This document shows positions 1-8,200 of a stretch of 9,649 nucleotides of DNA, piece by piece (position 1 is the stretch's first letter; each line of letters starts with the position of its first letter). The stretch is from Saprospiraceae bacterium (lineage in GTDB: Bacteria; Bacteroidota; Bacteroidia; Chitinophagales; Saprospiraceae), in the NCBI GenBank assembly GCA_007125435.1, contig SLDF01000366.1, positions 1 to 9,649 on the forward strand, in the 5' to 3' direction. The position numbers were made by a program, and so were the translations under genes. A model generated the notes under the pieces. It searched no databases. It saw only the letters and a list, made by a program, of their open reading frames with translations, and was not told the origin of the DNA.

Positions 1-42
1 GAATGCTGAACTCAGGCGTAAACAAAATACATCTAACTAGCA

Positions 43-66
43 GCTTGAAGCTTGAAACTTGAAGCT
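43..66. repeat. 7-bp tandem repeat (gcttgaa), about 3.4 copies
   Basis: Two exact copies of gcttgaa (43-49, 50-56) are followed by one copy with a single change (acttgaa, 57-63) and a partial gct (64-66). The repeat lies in non-coding DNA directly before the RNA-like element. The same cttgaa core reappears as an inverted pair at 3018-3023 and 3038-3043. Short repeats of this kind are, from memory, common between genes in Bacteroidota; no function can be read from it. Confidence 0.75.
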
Positions 67-71
67 CTCTC

Positions 72-237
72 CTGCGTGAGGGATAGAAGTGATATGAGCA
101 GGTATGGCATAAGTAGTGGAGCGCTGGAGGGAGGGGCCACCGAATGGAAGCCACTCAAAACAGCAGCGACACTCTATGGTAGACCTGTGAATACAAACGG
201 ATAGCCCGACCTCGAGCGATAGGGAGAGGGCACGCCC
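72..237 (+). ncRNA. possible structured RNA or conserved intergenic element
   Basis: This stretch has no plausible reading frame but is GC-richer than its flanks and rich in short pairings. AGTGG (115-119) can pair with CCAC at 137-140 or with CCACT at 151-155, which would be mutually exclusive hairpins. GCCC (204-207) can pair with GGGC (228-231), and CTC (211-213) with GAG (224-226) inside it. The landmarks 'gagggatagaag' near the start and 'ggatagcccgacc ... gggcacgccc' at the end match, from memory, a framework that recurs between genes in many Bacteroidota genomes; I cannot name an Rfam family with certainty. The strand is assigned from those landmarks. It could also be a dispersed non-transcribed repeat. 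The boundaries are approximate. Confidence 0.4.
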
Positions 238-270
238 AAATCATTCATCACTGCGAGGTCTTAACGCCTT

Positions 271-290
271 GAATTCTCATGAATTTTTTA
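271..290 (+). other. weak AT-rich hairpin followed by a T run
   Basis: AATTC (272-276) and GAATT (281-285) form a 5-bp stem with a TCAT loop, and a run of T residues follows (284-289). It lies about 35 bp after the candidate RNA element and could end a transcript from it. The stem is short and AT-only, so a strong intrinsic terminator is unlikely. Confidence 0.2.
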
Positions 291-311
291 TCGACAACTC
301 TGAAAAATGTT

Positions 312-319
312 TACTTTTA
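312..319 (+). promoter_or_regulatory. weak Bacteroidota-type -7 promoter element
   Basis: TACTTTTA matches 7 of 8 positions of the Bacteroidota -7 consensus TAnnTTTG and lies 27 bp before the ATG at 347. I find no clear TTG -33 partner at the expected distance, so this is a candidate only. Confidence 0.2.
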
Positions 320-346
320 TAGCTATTATTCAATAGTCTAACAATT

Positions 347-1321
347 ATGCTATTAAGATACCTGCTCCTCATTGTTTGTTTATCAATACCCTTGATGTCA
401 CATGCACAGAATAAAGTCAAGGTGGCTCCTCCGGCAGACTGGGTCAAGGTACAGGATATTAAAACTAGTGGCAGTCCTAAGGCCGAGTCTGGTCTCAGCT
501 ACAGGCTCATCGACGAGCAATACCACGTAAGCCGCGAAGAGGTCTACCTTCACCTAGCGACGCACATGAGCAGCAATGATATTGTTCAGTCATTTGCTAC
601 AGTTGAGATGGTTTATTATCCCGATTATCAAGATATTGTCTTGCATCATATAGAAGTCATACGAGATGGCCAGGTCATCGACAAGTTCAGGGCATCTGAT
701 GTCGAAATCCTAAGACAAGAGAATCAAAAGAACCGAGGCATCTACGACAAGTCAAACACCATTCTAATTCATCTGTCCGATGTAAAAAAGGGAGATATAC
801 TGTCGTATGCATACACGCGAAAAGGAGCTCAACCGGCACTTAATGGCAAGTTTTATACAAAGTGTAACACTCAATATAGTGTACCAGTGGAGAATCTACA
901 TATAAGAGTAGTAGCGCCAGATGATCGGCTGATTCATCACAAAGCATCTTTTGTAGATACATCTTTAAAAATAAATGCTGATGCCGGCGAGGTAGAGTAC
1001 AAATGGTCAGGGTCAGATCTATCAGCAATCAGAATAGAGAACAATGTGCCTTATTGGCATGAGGCTTTGCCGTATATTGAGTTTAGCGAATGGTCTACCT
1101 GGAAGGAGGTCAATGACTGGGCATTGTCAAATTATCAGCTGCCCCCGGTTGACAACTACACAGCGTCAGTCTTCAGCGATCTGACTGAAAATCTGAGCAC
1201 ATTGGATGCAATAGATACTATTTTAACCTTCGTACAGGAGGAAGTCAGGTATTTAGGATTAGAAGAGGGAGAGTTCGCATTAAAGCCCAGGCAGCCCAAT
1301 CAGGTTTTACGCAATAAATAA
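347..1321 (+). CDS. N-terminal fragment: signal peptide plus DUF3857 domain, ending before the catalytic Cys
   Basis: This is the only part of the broken gene with a credible start: ATG at 347, then a 20-residue hydrophobic signal peptide with a SHA|Q cleavage site. There is no obvious Shine-Dalgarno sequence, which is usual in Bacteroidota. It encodes 324 residues: the DUF3857 domain (including EEVYLHLATHMSS, 'IRDGQVIDKFRASDVEIL' and 'KKGDILSYAYTRKG') and the first helices of the transglutaminase fold ('AIDTILTFVQEEVRYLGLE'). The stop falls three codons before the nucleophile Cys. If translated as is, the product would be a soluble periplasmic DUF3857 protein with no enzymatic centre and no membrane anchor. 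Confidence 0.8.
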   Translation: MLLRYLLLIVCLSIPLMSHAQNKVKVAPPADWVKVQDIKTSGSPKAESGLSYRLIDEQYHVSREEVYLHLATHMSSNDIVQSFATVEMVYYPDYQDIVLHHIEVIRDGQVIDKFRASDVEILRQENQKNRGIYDKSNTILIHLSDVKKGDILSYAYTRKGAQPALNGKFYTKCNTQYSVPVENLHIRVVAPDDRLIHHKASFVDTSLKINADAGEVEYKWSGSDLSAIRIENNVPYWHEALPYIEFSEWSTWKEVNDWALSNYQLPPVDNYTASVFSDLTENLSTLDAIDTILTFVQEEVRYLGLEEGEFALKPRQPNQVLRNK

Positions 1322-2272
1322 GGTGATTGCAAAGAGAAGGTACAAGTCGCAAGGATACTGCTGTCACAGCTTGGCATACCTGCATATCCTGTGTTAGTCA
1401 ATAGCTTAGGCGGTTATATGCTCGATGATTATCTGCCGTCTCATGCACTTTTTGACCATGTAATACTTGCATTCGAGTGGGAAGAAGAGATTTACTACGT
1501 AGATTTGACTATTGCCAATCAGCGTGATGATGCTTTGAATAGAGCACTGCCGGATTATCATAAAGGCCTTGTGGTGCGTGAGGGCATGGATAAATTGACA
1601 GATATTCCATTCAGAGTCAATAATAAGCAGCGGGTCATCGATGAGTTTACTATACCAATCGAAGGGCCAACTAGATTTACGGTCACGACTTACTATCATG
1701 GCGCCTCCGCTGATAATATCAGAAGCTACTTTGATAACAATTCTATAATAGATATTAGTCAAGAGTATGAAGAATACTACAGCCGTTACTACCCACATAT
1801 TCTTATCACAGAAAATGTCTTCACCAATGATAATGTAAAAGACACTTCCCGATTCTTTTATGTAAAAGAAATTTATACCATCGATAGCATATGGGAACCA
1901 TCAGCTGATGGCAAAAGGAATATGGCCAGCTTCTATTCTCCTTTAATCAACAATTTAATTGACAAGCCTTCAGGCACAGACCGTAAGATGCCACTTCAGT
2001 TGCCCGAGCCCGGTCGATATGTGCACCAAATATTTATTGAGACAGAAGGTAATTTTCCCGGAGAAAACACTTTTGTAAATATTGAAAAACCTTACTTGAC
2101 ATACAGCAGTGAAATTATCAACAGAATCAGCTTTATTAAAATCACTTATGTACTTGATATACACAAGTCATTTATTTCTCCTGAAGAATTTGACGATTTC
2201 AGGATTACTGCCGGAGAGATCTTAGATGATTTAGGGTATCATTATTTGGGATGCCAATCAAGCTTTTTATAG
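1322..2272 (+). CDS. middle fragment: transglutaminase-like catalytic core and beta-rich linker
   Basis: This is the direct in-frame continuation after the TAA at 1319-1321. It opens with GDCKEK, which holds the nucleophile Cys (codon 1328-1330), then 'LGIPAYPVLVNS', the His of FDHV (1457-1459) and the Asp of YYVDLT (1502-1504): a standard Cys-His-Asp transglutaminase-like triad. The rest (about 1510-2240) has no recognisable catalytic motif and looks like the beta-rich region these proteins carry between the enzyme and the membrane segment. The first possible start, a GTG at 1391, lies inside the conserved core and after the Cys, so independent translation would not give an active enzyme. 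The true sequence leaves this frame near 2245; the last residues (CQSSFL) are out-of-frame sequence. Confidence 0.75.
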   Translation, partial: GDCKEKVQVARILLSQLGIPAYPVLVNSLGGYMLDDYLPSHALFDHVILAFEWEEEIYYVDLTIANQRDDALNRALPDYHKGLVVREGMDKLTDIPFRVNNKQRVIDEFTIPIEGPTRFTVTTYYHGASADNIRSYFDNNSIIDISQEYEEYYSRYYPHILITENVFTNDNVKDTSRFFYVKEIYTIDSIWEPSADGKRNMASFYSPLINNLIDKPSGTDRKMPLQLPEPGRYVHQIFIETEGNFPGENTFVNIEKPYLTYSSEIINRISFIKITYVLDIHKSFISPEEFDDFRITAGEILDDLGYHYLGCQSSFL

Positions 2273-2942
2273 CGCTAATCATTCCCGTTCTGTCAAACTT
2301 TGGGGGATTTTTTACTTCGTACTGATTATCGTTGGCTTGACCCTTTTGGCCAGATACATCTATCTTAGATTCGATCCTAAACCACAGTTTGATGAAGATA
2401 AAGCCATCTTGGACATCAGTGGCATCCTATACTTCGCGCTTATCAGTATTGTTATTGGCTGTATTCGATATGGCGTTACTATTTTTACTCTTGTAAAGGA
2501 GCTTTTCGACGGTAACAGTGGTATGTATGTCTTTTTTGAAGATCCGACAGAGCACTTTGAACTATTATTGTTTTCTCATTGGTTGCCTATCACATTGGTG
2601 GCAGGTCTTGTTATGTCCATATTGCTTATGGTTCTATTTGCAAAACAACGGACCAGTTTACCACATCTGGCTATGATCTTTTATATTTTAGGCTTTGTGA
2701 TAGAATTACAGTCTGCAGTGATCATCTACCTTTACGGTGCAGTTTCCCAAGCAGAAAAGATGGAGGTTATTGGTGCATTATCTAGGACATTTATAGTAGC
2801 TGCGATCTGGATTCCTTTCTATTTTTATTCAGATCAAGTCAAACAGACATTTACAGAGACGAGGTATCTCTCGGAATCGATTGAACCAGAAGATGAAGAT
2901 GCTATAGAACCGGATGAAGATAATGGTGCCAACTTGAGTTGA
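2249..2942 (+). CDS. C-terminal fragment: five membrane segments, DUF2569-like
   Basis: The frame is open from 2235, just after a TAG at 2232-2234, and continues the protein from the frameshift. The first residues (WDANQAFYSANHSRS) lead into a hydrophobic segment (WGIFYFVLIIVGLTLLARY), then four more: around 'ILYFALISIVIGCIRYGV', 'LPITLVAGLVMSILLMVLFA', 'LAMIFYILGFVIELQSAVI' and 'TFIVAAIWIPFYFY'. The closing pattern R-x-F-I-V-A-A-I-W-I-P followed by S-x-x-V-K-x-T-F is typical of DUF2569, which has about four membrane helices. An acidic tail (EPEDEDAIEPDEDN) ends the protein. The first start codon in frame, TTG at 2337, lies inside the first helix, so separate translation is doubtful. Confidence 0.7.
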
Positions 2943-3056
2943 AACGACGAGATACTTCGCCTTGTTATTGTAAAGTTTTCGGGAGGTTGTCAATTTGAAG
3001 ATACTTTACCAATAGCACTTGAAAGCCTTCAATCTACTTCAAGCATAAACAGCGGA

Positions 3057-3071
3057 GATAGCAGCGCTATC
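3057..3071. repeat. perfect 6-bp hairpin (GATAGC-AGC-GCTATC)
   Basis: GATAGC (3057-3062) and GCTATC (3066-3071) form a perfect stem with a 3-nt loop. It reads nearly the same on both strands and lies between convergent genes, so a bidirectional 3'-end structure is possible, but no T run follows. Confidence 0.5.
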
Positions 3072-3082
3072 GCAGCGTAAAC

Positions 3083-3110
3083 GTTTGAGAAAGCGTAGCG
3101 CATCTCAAAC
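3083..3110. repeat. perfect 8-bp hairpin (GTTTGAGA / TCTCAAAC)
   Basis: GTTTGAGA (3083-3090) and TCTCAAAC (3103-3110) form a perfect stem around a 12-nt loop containing agcgtagcg. It is flanked on both sides by a GCGTAAAC octamer (3075-3082 and 3124-3131). Its place between convergent genes fits an RNA 3'-end structure or a small dispersed palindromic repeat. Confidence 0.5.
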
Positions 3111-3131
3111 ATTAAACAGCGAAGCGTAAAC

Positions 3132-3171
3132 AACCCGTAACCCGCAACCTCGCAACACGGAACACGCAACC
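3132..3171. repeat. degenerate short repeat, aacccgcaac type
   Basis: About four imperfect copies of a unit near ten bases long (aacccgtaac, ccgcaacctc, gcaacacgga, acacgcaacc) follow one another just past the 3' end of the Omp85 gene. Similar low-complexity stretches are, from memory, common between genes in Bacteroidota. No function is evident. Confidence 0.4.
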
Positions 3172-3190
3172 GAAAAGTCCTACATGGACC

Positions 3191-4984
3191 TCAAAACAGG
3201 CTCACATAGCCAAAGTGAATGCGGGTGCTCTGAAAGTCAAGGGGATTACCTCGCTGGCTGCCCACGGCTGCTGTGAGTCCGAATATGCCTACGGGGGTCT
3301 CAAAATTCATACCCAGGCCAAAGCCATATGGATAATCTTGCCGCTCATCCCCTTCTGTCTGGTCGATGATGTATGCCCCATCTCCAAAAACAAACATATT
3401 GGAATTTTGACCGGTGATGAGACGATATTCAAGAGTGAATATGTGATACTGTGATGAGAAGATGGACTCCTCGTCAAACCCTCTAAGAAGACTATTGCCA
3501 CCGATACGGAATGCCTCATTGCGGAGTACGGTGGACGAACTGTTTTGGTAACCGGATCTGAGATTGAACTTGATCGTAGTAAACTTACTGACCGGGAGGT
3601 AGTACGCCACGTCCGCATGCCCCCGGACTTGATAACCCGAAAGATTGAGACTATCATATAAGGATGCGAAGTCAAAGCTCTCGTCATTAGGATCTCTGAG
3701 CCCTTCGATCTCACTATTTCGCAGAATGCGCCGAGTACCACCACCGACATTTATAAAAACGGACCATCCTCTGCGAGGATTGAACCGATAATCAAGATTT
3801 TGCCTTAAAAACTCAACGCCATAGATCGAATTTCTGACATCGAGAACCTGAGGGAGGCGCTTTGAATTGATGATTTGGGCCTGATTAACACTCAGGACAT
3901 CGGAATTGAATTGATTCCAAAAACCTCTGACATAATCTCCCCCTTCGAGCATGTAAAGGACGCCGACATTGAATCGGATGTCCCTATTGGTCGAATCCCG
4001 GGTGTACAGATTGAAAAGCCCATTAACGCCAAAGGGTAAATCAGGCAAGTAGGGGTAGTTGACTTCAAGGACCAGTTCCTGCGTTTCAGGCCTGAGTCGC
4101 TGAAACTGAAAGTATAGCCGCTCTCCGGCTCCTAGTGTGTTTTGCAATTCCATATTTGCTGTGCCGGTGAATAGCAACTGTCCAGTCTCTGCGCTATTGG
4201 GCAAGACACCGAGTACAAAATCAAATCTACTGGCGTTTCTCTTATTGAGAAAGACGTTGACAATGGCTTCATCTTCTACAAACTGGATAAGCGGACTACG
4301 GCGCTGTGCTGCAAAAGGCAATTGATTGAGCCTTTGAGGTGCTTTTTCTGTGATCTTAGTTTTTTGAAAGGCACTGCCCGGACGCATACCTAAGTATCGA
4401 CTTAGGTAGTTTTCTGAAATGACGGCATCACCGGCATTGACGACTTCTTTTATTCGGATGTATCTATTAGGATTGACCACCATTCTAGCTGACACCTCGC
4501 CTTCTTCTATTGTCAAGCCCTCGAGCTTTACCTCTACGAAGGGATAACCCCGCTCTTCATAAAACCCGATAATCTCTTCGTAAACTTGTACCAGGGATTG
4601 ATAATTGAACTTTTCGTCTTCTAAATCTAGATTAACATATCTGAGGTGCTTGAGCAGCTCCTGGTCCAGATCACCAACTTCAAACCTTACCCATTCATAA
4701 GAGGGCCCCAGGTAAACATGTGCTTTAATGAAATCTGCATCTACAGTAATTGAATCAATTGAAGCCTCAAGGTAGGAGCTGAACTGTGCATATATGATCC
4801 ACTGTGACAAGACTGCTTCACCTTCAGATAGATCGCTTACCTTAGTCTGCGGTGTCTCTAAGTCGTAAATGGACACATCATCCATGAAGACTATATGCAA
4901 GCTATCTGCTGTTGACTGGGCCATGCCATAGGACAGCATCAAAAAGTGAAATATGCTATAAAATATGAGTTGTTTTACGCCCAT
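3191..4984 (-). CDS. BamA/TamA-like (Omp85 family) outer-membrane protein
   Basis: The protein has 597 residues from the chosen ATG at 4984. An upstream ATG at 5023 would add 13 residues with five Arg and one His ahead of the hydrophobic stretch; starting at 4984 gives a normal signal peptide (MGVKQLIFYSIFHFLMLSYGMAQ), and AAGGA lies about 15 nt before it. Residues about 55-250 hold two or three POTRA-like modules, with landmarks 'SYLEASIDSI ... VYLGPSYEWV', 'YEEIIGFYEERGYPFVEVKL' and 'YLSRYLGMRPGSAF'. The rest is an outer-membrane beta-barrel. The Omp85 signature is clear: GGNSLLRGFDEE at 495-506, whose R-G-F belongs to the conserved loop-6 motif. The chain ends in an aromatic Phe, as barrel proteins usually do. 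It is much shorter than true BamA (about 800 residues with five POTRAs), so an accessory assembly or translocation role is more likely than the essential BamA. Its client is unknown. The CotH gene lies upstream on the same strand. Confidence 0.88.
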   Translation of the reverse strand: MGVKQLIFYSIFHFLMLSYGMAQSTADSLHIVFMDDVSIYDLETPQTKVSDLSEGEAVLSQWIIYAQFSSYLEASIDSITVDADFIKAHVYLGPSYEWVRFEVGDLDQELLKHLRYVNLDLEDEKFNYQSLVQVYEEIIGFYEERGYPFVEVKLEGLTIEEGEVSARMVVNPNRYIRIKEVVNAGDAVISENYLSRYLGMRPGSAFQKTKITEKAPQRLNQLPFAAQRRSPLIQFVEDEAIVNVFLNKRNASRFDFVLGVLPNSAETGQLLFTGTANMELQNTLGAGERLYFQFQRLRPETQELVLEVNYPYLPDLPFGVNGLFNLYTRDSTNRDIRFNVGVLYMLEGGDYVRGFWNQFNSDVLSVNQAQIINSKRLPQVLDVRNSIYGVEFLRQNLDYRFNPRRGWSVFINVGGGTRRILRNSEIEGLRDPNDESFDFASLYDSLNLSGYQVRGHADVAYYLPVSKFTTIKFNLRSGYQNSSSTVLRNEAFRIGGNSLLRGFDEESIFSSQYHIFTLEYRLITGQNSNMFVFGDGAYIIDQTEGDERQDYPYGFGLGMNFETPVGIFGLTAAVGSQRGNPLDFQSTRIHFGYVSLF

Positions 4985-5266
4985 TTGGTATCTGCCTATC
5001 CTTAAATGATATCTGCATCTCATGCATTGTCGCCTATGTAGATTAACCCAGTGCTTTTATGGCCTTTCTATACACCAGTTTTCTAACGTTTAAGTCTAGC
5101 TTTCATTATACACTGTGGATGCGTTGTAATATACAGCAATACCATCCTAATCTCTTCAAGAAGAGTGTGCATCGAAGATAAGCATCTACTGCGTCAATAA
5201 AAAAACTACTAAGGGTCGCATACATCCAAATGACAGCTTATGGAACCGACTTTACAGACCTTACCT
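4985..5266. other. spacer between the CotH and Omp85 genes
   Basis: These 282 bases contain no credible gene. I found no TAnnTTTG -7 element on the minus strand. A short palindrome CTCTTC-AA-GAAGAG (5152-5165) is present, but the minus-strand sequence after it has no T run. A run of seven T on the minus strand (5200-5206) has no convincing stem before it. Co-transcription of the two flanking minus-strand genes is therefore neither supported nor excluded. Confidence 0.6.
5152..5165. repeat. short perfect palindrome CTCTTCAAGAAGAG
   Basis: A 14-bp perfect palindrome lies about 168 bp upstream of the Omp85 start. It could be a dyad operator or chance. As a hairpin it would have at most five pairs with a CAAG loop. 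Confidence 0.35.
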
Positions 5267-8200
5267 TTACTGCTTTACAAAACGCACGGACTCACCATCA
5301 TCTGTACGTATGATGTAGGTACCCGCACGCAATGTGTCAATAGGAGCATATGAAGCATTATCATACCTATCGAGAACTCGTCCTTTCATGTCGTATAAAT
5401 TGCCGCTAATGGGTTTATTGAACTGTATATCCTGGCCACTCGTCGGATTAGGGCTGATGGATAGAGGCACAAAAGTATCATGGTCACGATCTGCACTGGT
5501 GATAATCTCACCATTAACAGCAATCCGATGTAAACCGATCATGTCTCTGGCACCACTAGAAGAACTTATCCGTTCTCCGGTGTAGTAGTAAACCCATCGC
5601 AATTGGAGGTTTTCCTGATTGAGCAATTCTAATGGTAAAGGGTGACTGATGACCTCCCTGATATTCTCAGTTGGATTTCTTTCATACTCTACAATATTCC
5701 CATCGATATCCGTATAGTCTATCCAGTCTTGCGAAATGTCTGTCCTATACTGGAGGCGCATATGATACACTCTCGAATTGGCAATAAGTGTAGAAACCTC
5801 CCAGTCTAGTGTGGCCGAGGATAATCCTCTGGTATCTAGAGCCAATAGGGCAACGCCAAGATCTCGATCTCTACCGGTATTGATAAAGGAAATACCGTCT
5901 TCATTCAATCCGTTGAGTCTGGTACGTCTAGTATTTCTATATGGGAAACCAATGTTATTTATGTCGTCGTCATTCAAATCGTCTTCAGGAATATTATAAG
6001 GTGTTAGAAACATACTGGAGAGATTAGGGTCCGTTACATTAGTTTGTAAAAAGACCATATGGTTTGGAAAGCTGCCTTCTGGCTCATCTTCACTCCAAAA
6101 GTTGAATAGAGACGCTCCATTATTACCATCCAGGTCGTAAGGGTCGGGATAAATCAGGACATCAAAATCGTAATCTATAGGCGAATTAAAATCATCGCTA
6201 ACAGATAGCGTTATGGTAGTTCTGCCTGTAGCAAGAGGTATTATTTGTAGCTCATTGCCATCAATAGAGGCACTGAGTATATCAGGCTGCCGGACTGTAA
6301 AATCATACTCAATAGGATCGCCTTCAGGATCTTCAAAGTATTGATCGAGATCTAGAAAAAGGTCGCCAGATAGAGCAACAGACTCCAGTGGATTAGGAAG
6401 ATCATTGACTAATGTGGGTGGAAGGTTGACACCATCAAGAGCCTCACCATCTACAGTGAAATTGTCAAATCTATTATTGCCGACTTCACCACCTGTGCCA
6501 TCCTCTACATAGTCGATCTCTAAGCGGAAAGTAAAGTTTTCATTATTACTCACCTCGTCTATGTCTGAAAAGTCGTAGGTGTACAAGGTAGGTTGATCAG
6601 TGACTATAATGGAGTCTAGCATTTCATAAGCATCGCCGTCAGTAGAATAAAAAACGTATTGTCTATTAGCACCACTACCGGAGCGTCGGGTTTCAAAAGA
6701 CACAATAATATCTTTAAAGCCATGGGTGGAAACATTAAAGTCAAGAATTGAACCTATGGGGTTATTTACCCTGAGGTGTGCGCCTGCTTCATCATCAAAT
6801 CGCGCATTTTCTCCGGTAAAGTCCTGTCCGGTACCAAAAGTAACTTCTGTGGACGGTCCCGGTTCGATGGAAAGATTGCCGTTTCTGATCGTAAAAGCTG
6901 GATCTTCCCATTGGAGGGCGTCATTGAAGTTCCAGTAATGGATAAGCGTCAGTGGATTACCCAATTGCTCATCCATCCAGTCCAGCCTTTCTCTGATCCA
7001 CCCCAGCATCCAATCGATCTCCTCTTTGTAAGTGTCTGCAATAAACCAATTTGGCCAGACATACTCGCCGAGTATATCGTAGCGCTGAAAGTTTCGATCT
7101 GCCGGTTCTTTTAGGAGGTTGTAGTAATTGAGTACTTTATTTTCCAGGAAGTCATAAGAAAATACGGACTGTCTTAATTGTCTATATCTGATTTTATACT
7201 TGCGGTCAAAATTATCATCAGCAAAAAGTCTATTGTACCAACCATACATGTAGCTTCTTTCATCAATGTTTTCGTAGTACCAACCCTCAGGATTCCAGCC
7301 TTCAAGATAATTAGCATTGCCCAGCGCCAGATTGAAGTCCCACAGTGGTCCACTTTTTATTTTTCCATTGCGATCCTTTGTAAAGAAAGTGCTTAATCTG
7401 TAGCCATCAATTTCTTTTGTCAATTCGGTGATCAGGTGCATATCAATAAAAGAAGGTACGTCGATATAGCTGGCATATCCATTTTCAGGGTCGTCAAAAT
7501 CTGAGCTAAATAGAACACCTTCAAATTCGTCTATATACCCCTTCAGATAATCGGCCTGTGGCTTGGAGATGGTAAATTCATTGGGTCTGACATAAGCAAA
7601 GTCAGAAGACCGATTGGTACGAAAACCCTCTTCTCCGGGATTCAGCCTGTCGATTTTGAAGATATAGCCTCCTGTAATTTCCGGCTCTGAATTGTGATAT
7701 GTCTCCAGGTCTTCTATTTCTACCCTGCCATCTGCAATTTTTATACGCTCTACTAAGAGGTAAACGCCGGCATAATGAGAGGCATTCAAAGACCCATTGC
7801 CGGTATGTAGAAATAATTCTATGAACTGTCCTCTTGGCGAATAATGGCCAAGGTCGCTACCCAGTTCATAAGATACGGCATTGCGCATCAAGCTTTTATC
7901 AGAATATGGTCCATGAAGTATCCAATTGTGTTCATCAGGCATATTCAATAATGAAACTTTTCGATTGCTTTCATTTTCTTCTAGTATGTGAAAGCCATAG
8001 CCTTTCTTAGGGAATGACTGTGAGCTACTACCGCGAATATTAATTTTGATGCGACTTGCCAGGTCTGCGCTTGATTTCAGATAGGTGCTGTCATTTTGAG
8101 GCTCATAGAGCGACATGTAGGCAGTTGTCCTGTTCCCCGGTGTGATTGGTGTACCAAAATCCTGGATTACCATCAAGGGTAAATTTGATCCAAAGTTGAA

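Larger units (their letters stand above)
347..2942 (+). pseudogene. DUF3857 / transglutaminase-like / DUF2569 envelope protein, broken by a nonsense codon and a frameshift
   Basis: Three adjacent reading frames rebuild one protein of a Bacteroidota family: signal peptide (MLLRYLLLIVCLSIPLMSHA|Q), DUF3857 domain (about residues 50-230), transglutaminase-like fold (about 290-390), a beta-rich linker, then a multi-pass C-terminal DUF2569-like membrane part. The first two segments are in the same frame, separated only by TAA at 1319-1321. Reading through it gives ...LRNK*GDCKEK..., where the family normally has an aromatic residue before GDC, so a single change from TAT or TAC explains the stop. 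The third segment is in the next frame. Removing one T from the TTT at 2245-2247 gives ...DDLGYHYWDANQAF... and joins them without loss. The catalytic triad C328, H371, D386 (counting the stop as residue 325) is intact. Clean coding elsewhere suggests recent decay or base-calling error; the DNA cannot tell these apart. The substrate is unknown, and peptide or crosslink chemistry is only a family expectation. Confidence 0.85.
2943..3190. other. convergent intergenic spacer with short repeats and hairpins
   Basis: The broken gene (+) and the Omp85 gene (-) converge on this 248-bp spacer. It has no credible reading frame. It contains an inverted CTTGAA/TTCAAG pair (3018-3023, 3038-3043), two perfect hairpins listed separately, the octamer GCGTAAAC twice (3075-3082, 3124-3131; also at 16-23), and a degenerate aacccgcaac-like stretch. 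Neither hairpin is followed by a clear T run on either strand. Confidence 0.7.

Noticed and set aside
43..66. CRISPR array
   Set aside because: The repeat unit is 7 bp with no spacers, and no cas gene is in the window.
1319..1321. Recoding of the stop codon (selenocysteine, pyrrolysine or alternative genetic code)
   Set aside because: The codon is TAA, not TGA or TAG, and the other genes here end in normal TAA or TGA stops, so the standard code applies.
840..1798. Minus-strand frames of 62 and 130 codons opposite the broken transglutaminase gene
   Set aside because: Both are antisense to sequence encoding conserved DUF3857 and transglutaminase motifs and show no family resemblance.
2579..2785. 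68-codon plus-strand frame inside the DUF2569-like region
   Set aside because: It overlaps the membrane-protein frame out of phase and has no recognisable protein features; it is a shadow frame.
3307..3750. 147-codon minus-strand frame inside the Omp85 gene
   Set aside because: It lies out of phase within a well-supported gene with conserved Omp85 motifs; composition is Ser/Arg-rich as expected of a shadow frame.
5152..5206. Intrinsic terminator for the CotH gene
   Set aside because: The palindrome at 5152-5165 has no T run after it on the minus strand, and the T run at 5200-5206 has no stem before it.
6776..7114. 112-codon plus-strand frame opposite the CotH kinase region
   Set aside because: It is antisense to conserved kinase and jelly-roll coding sequence, has no domain and no promoter-like signal.
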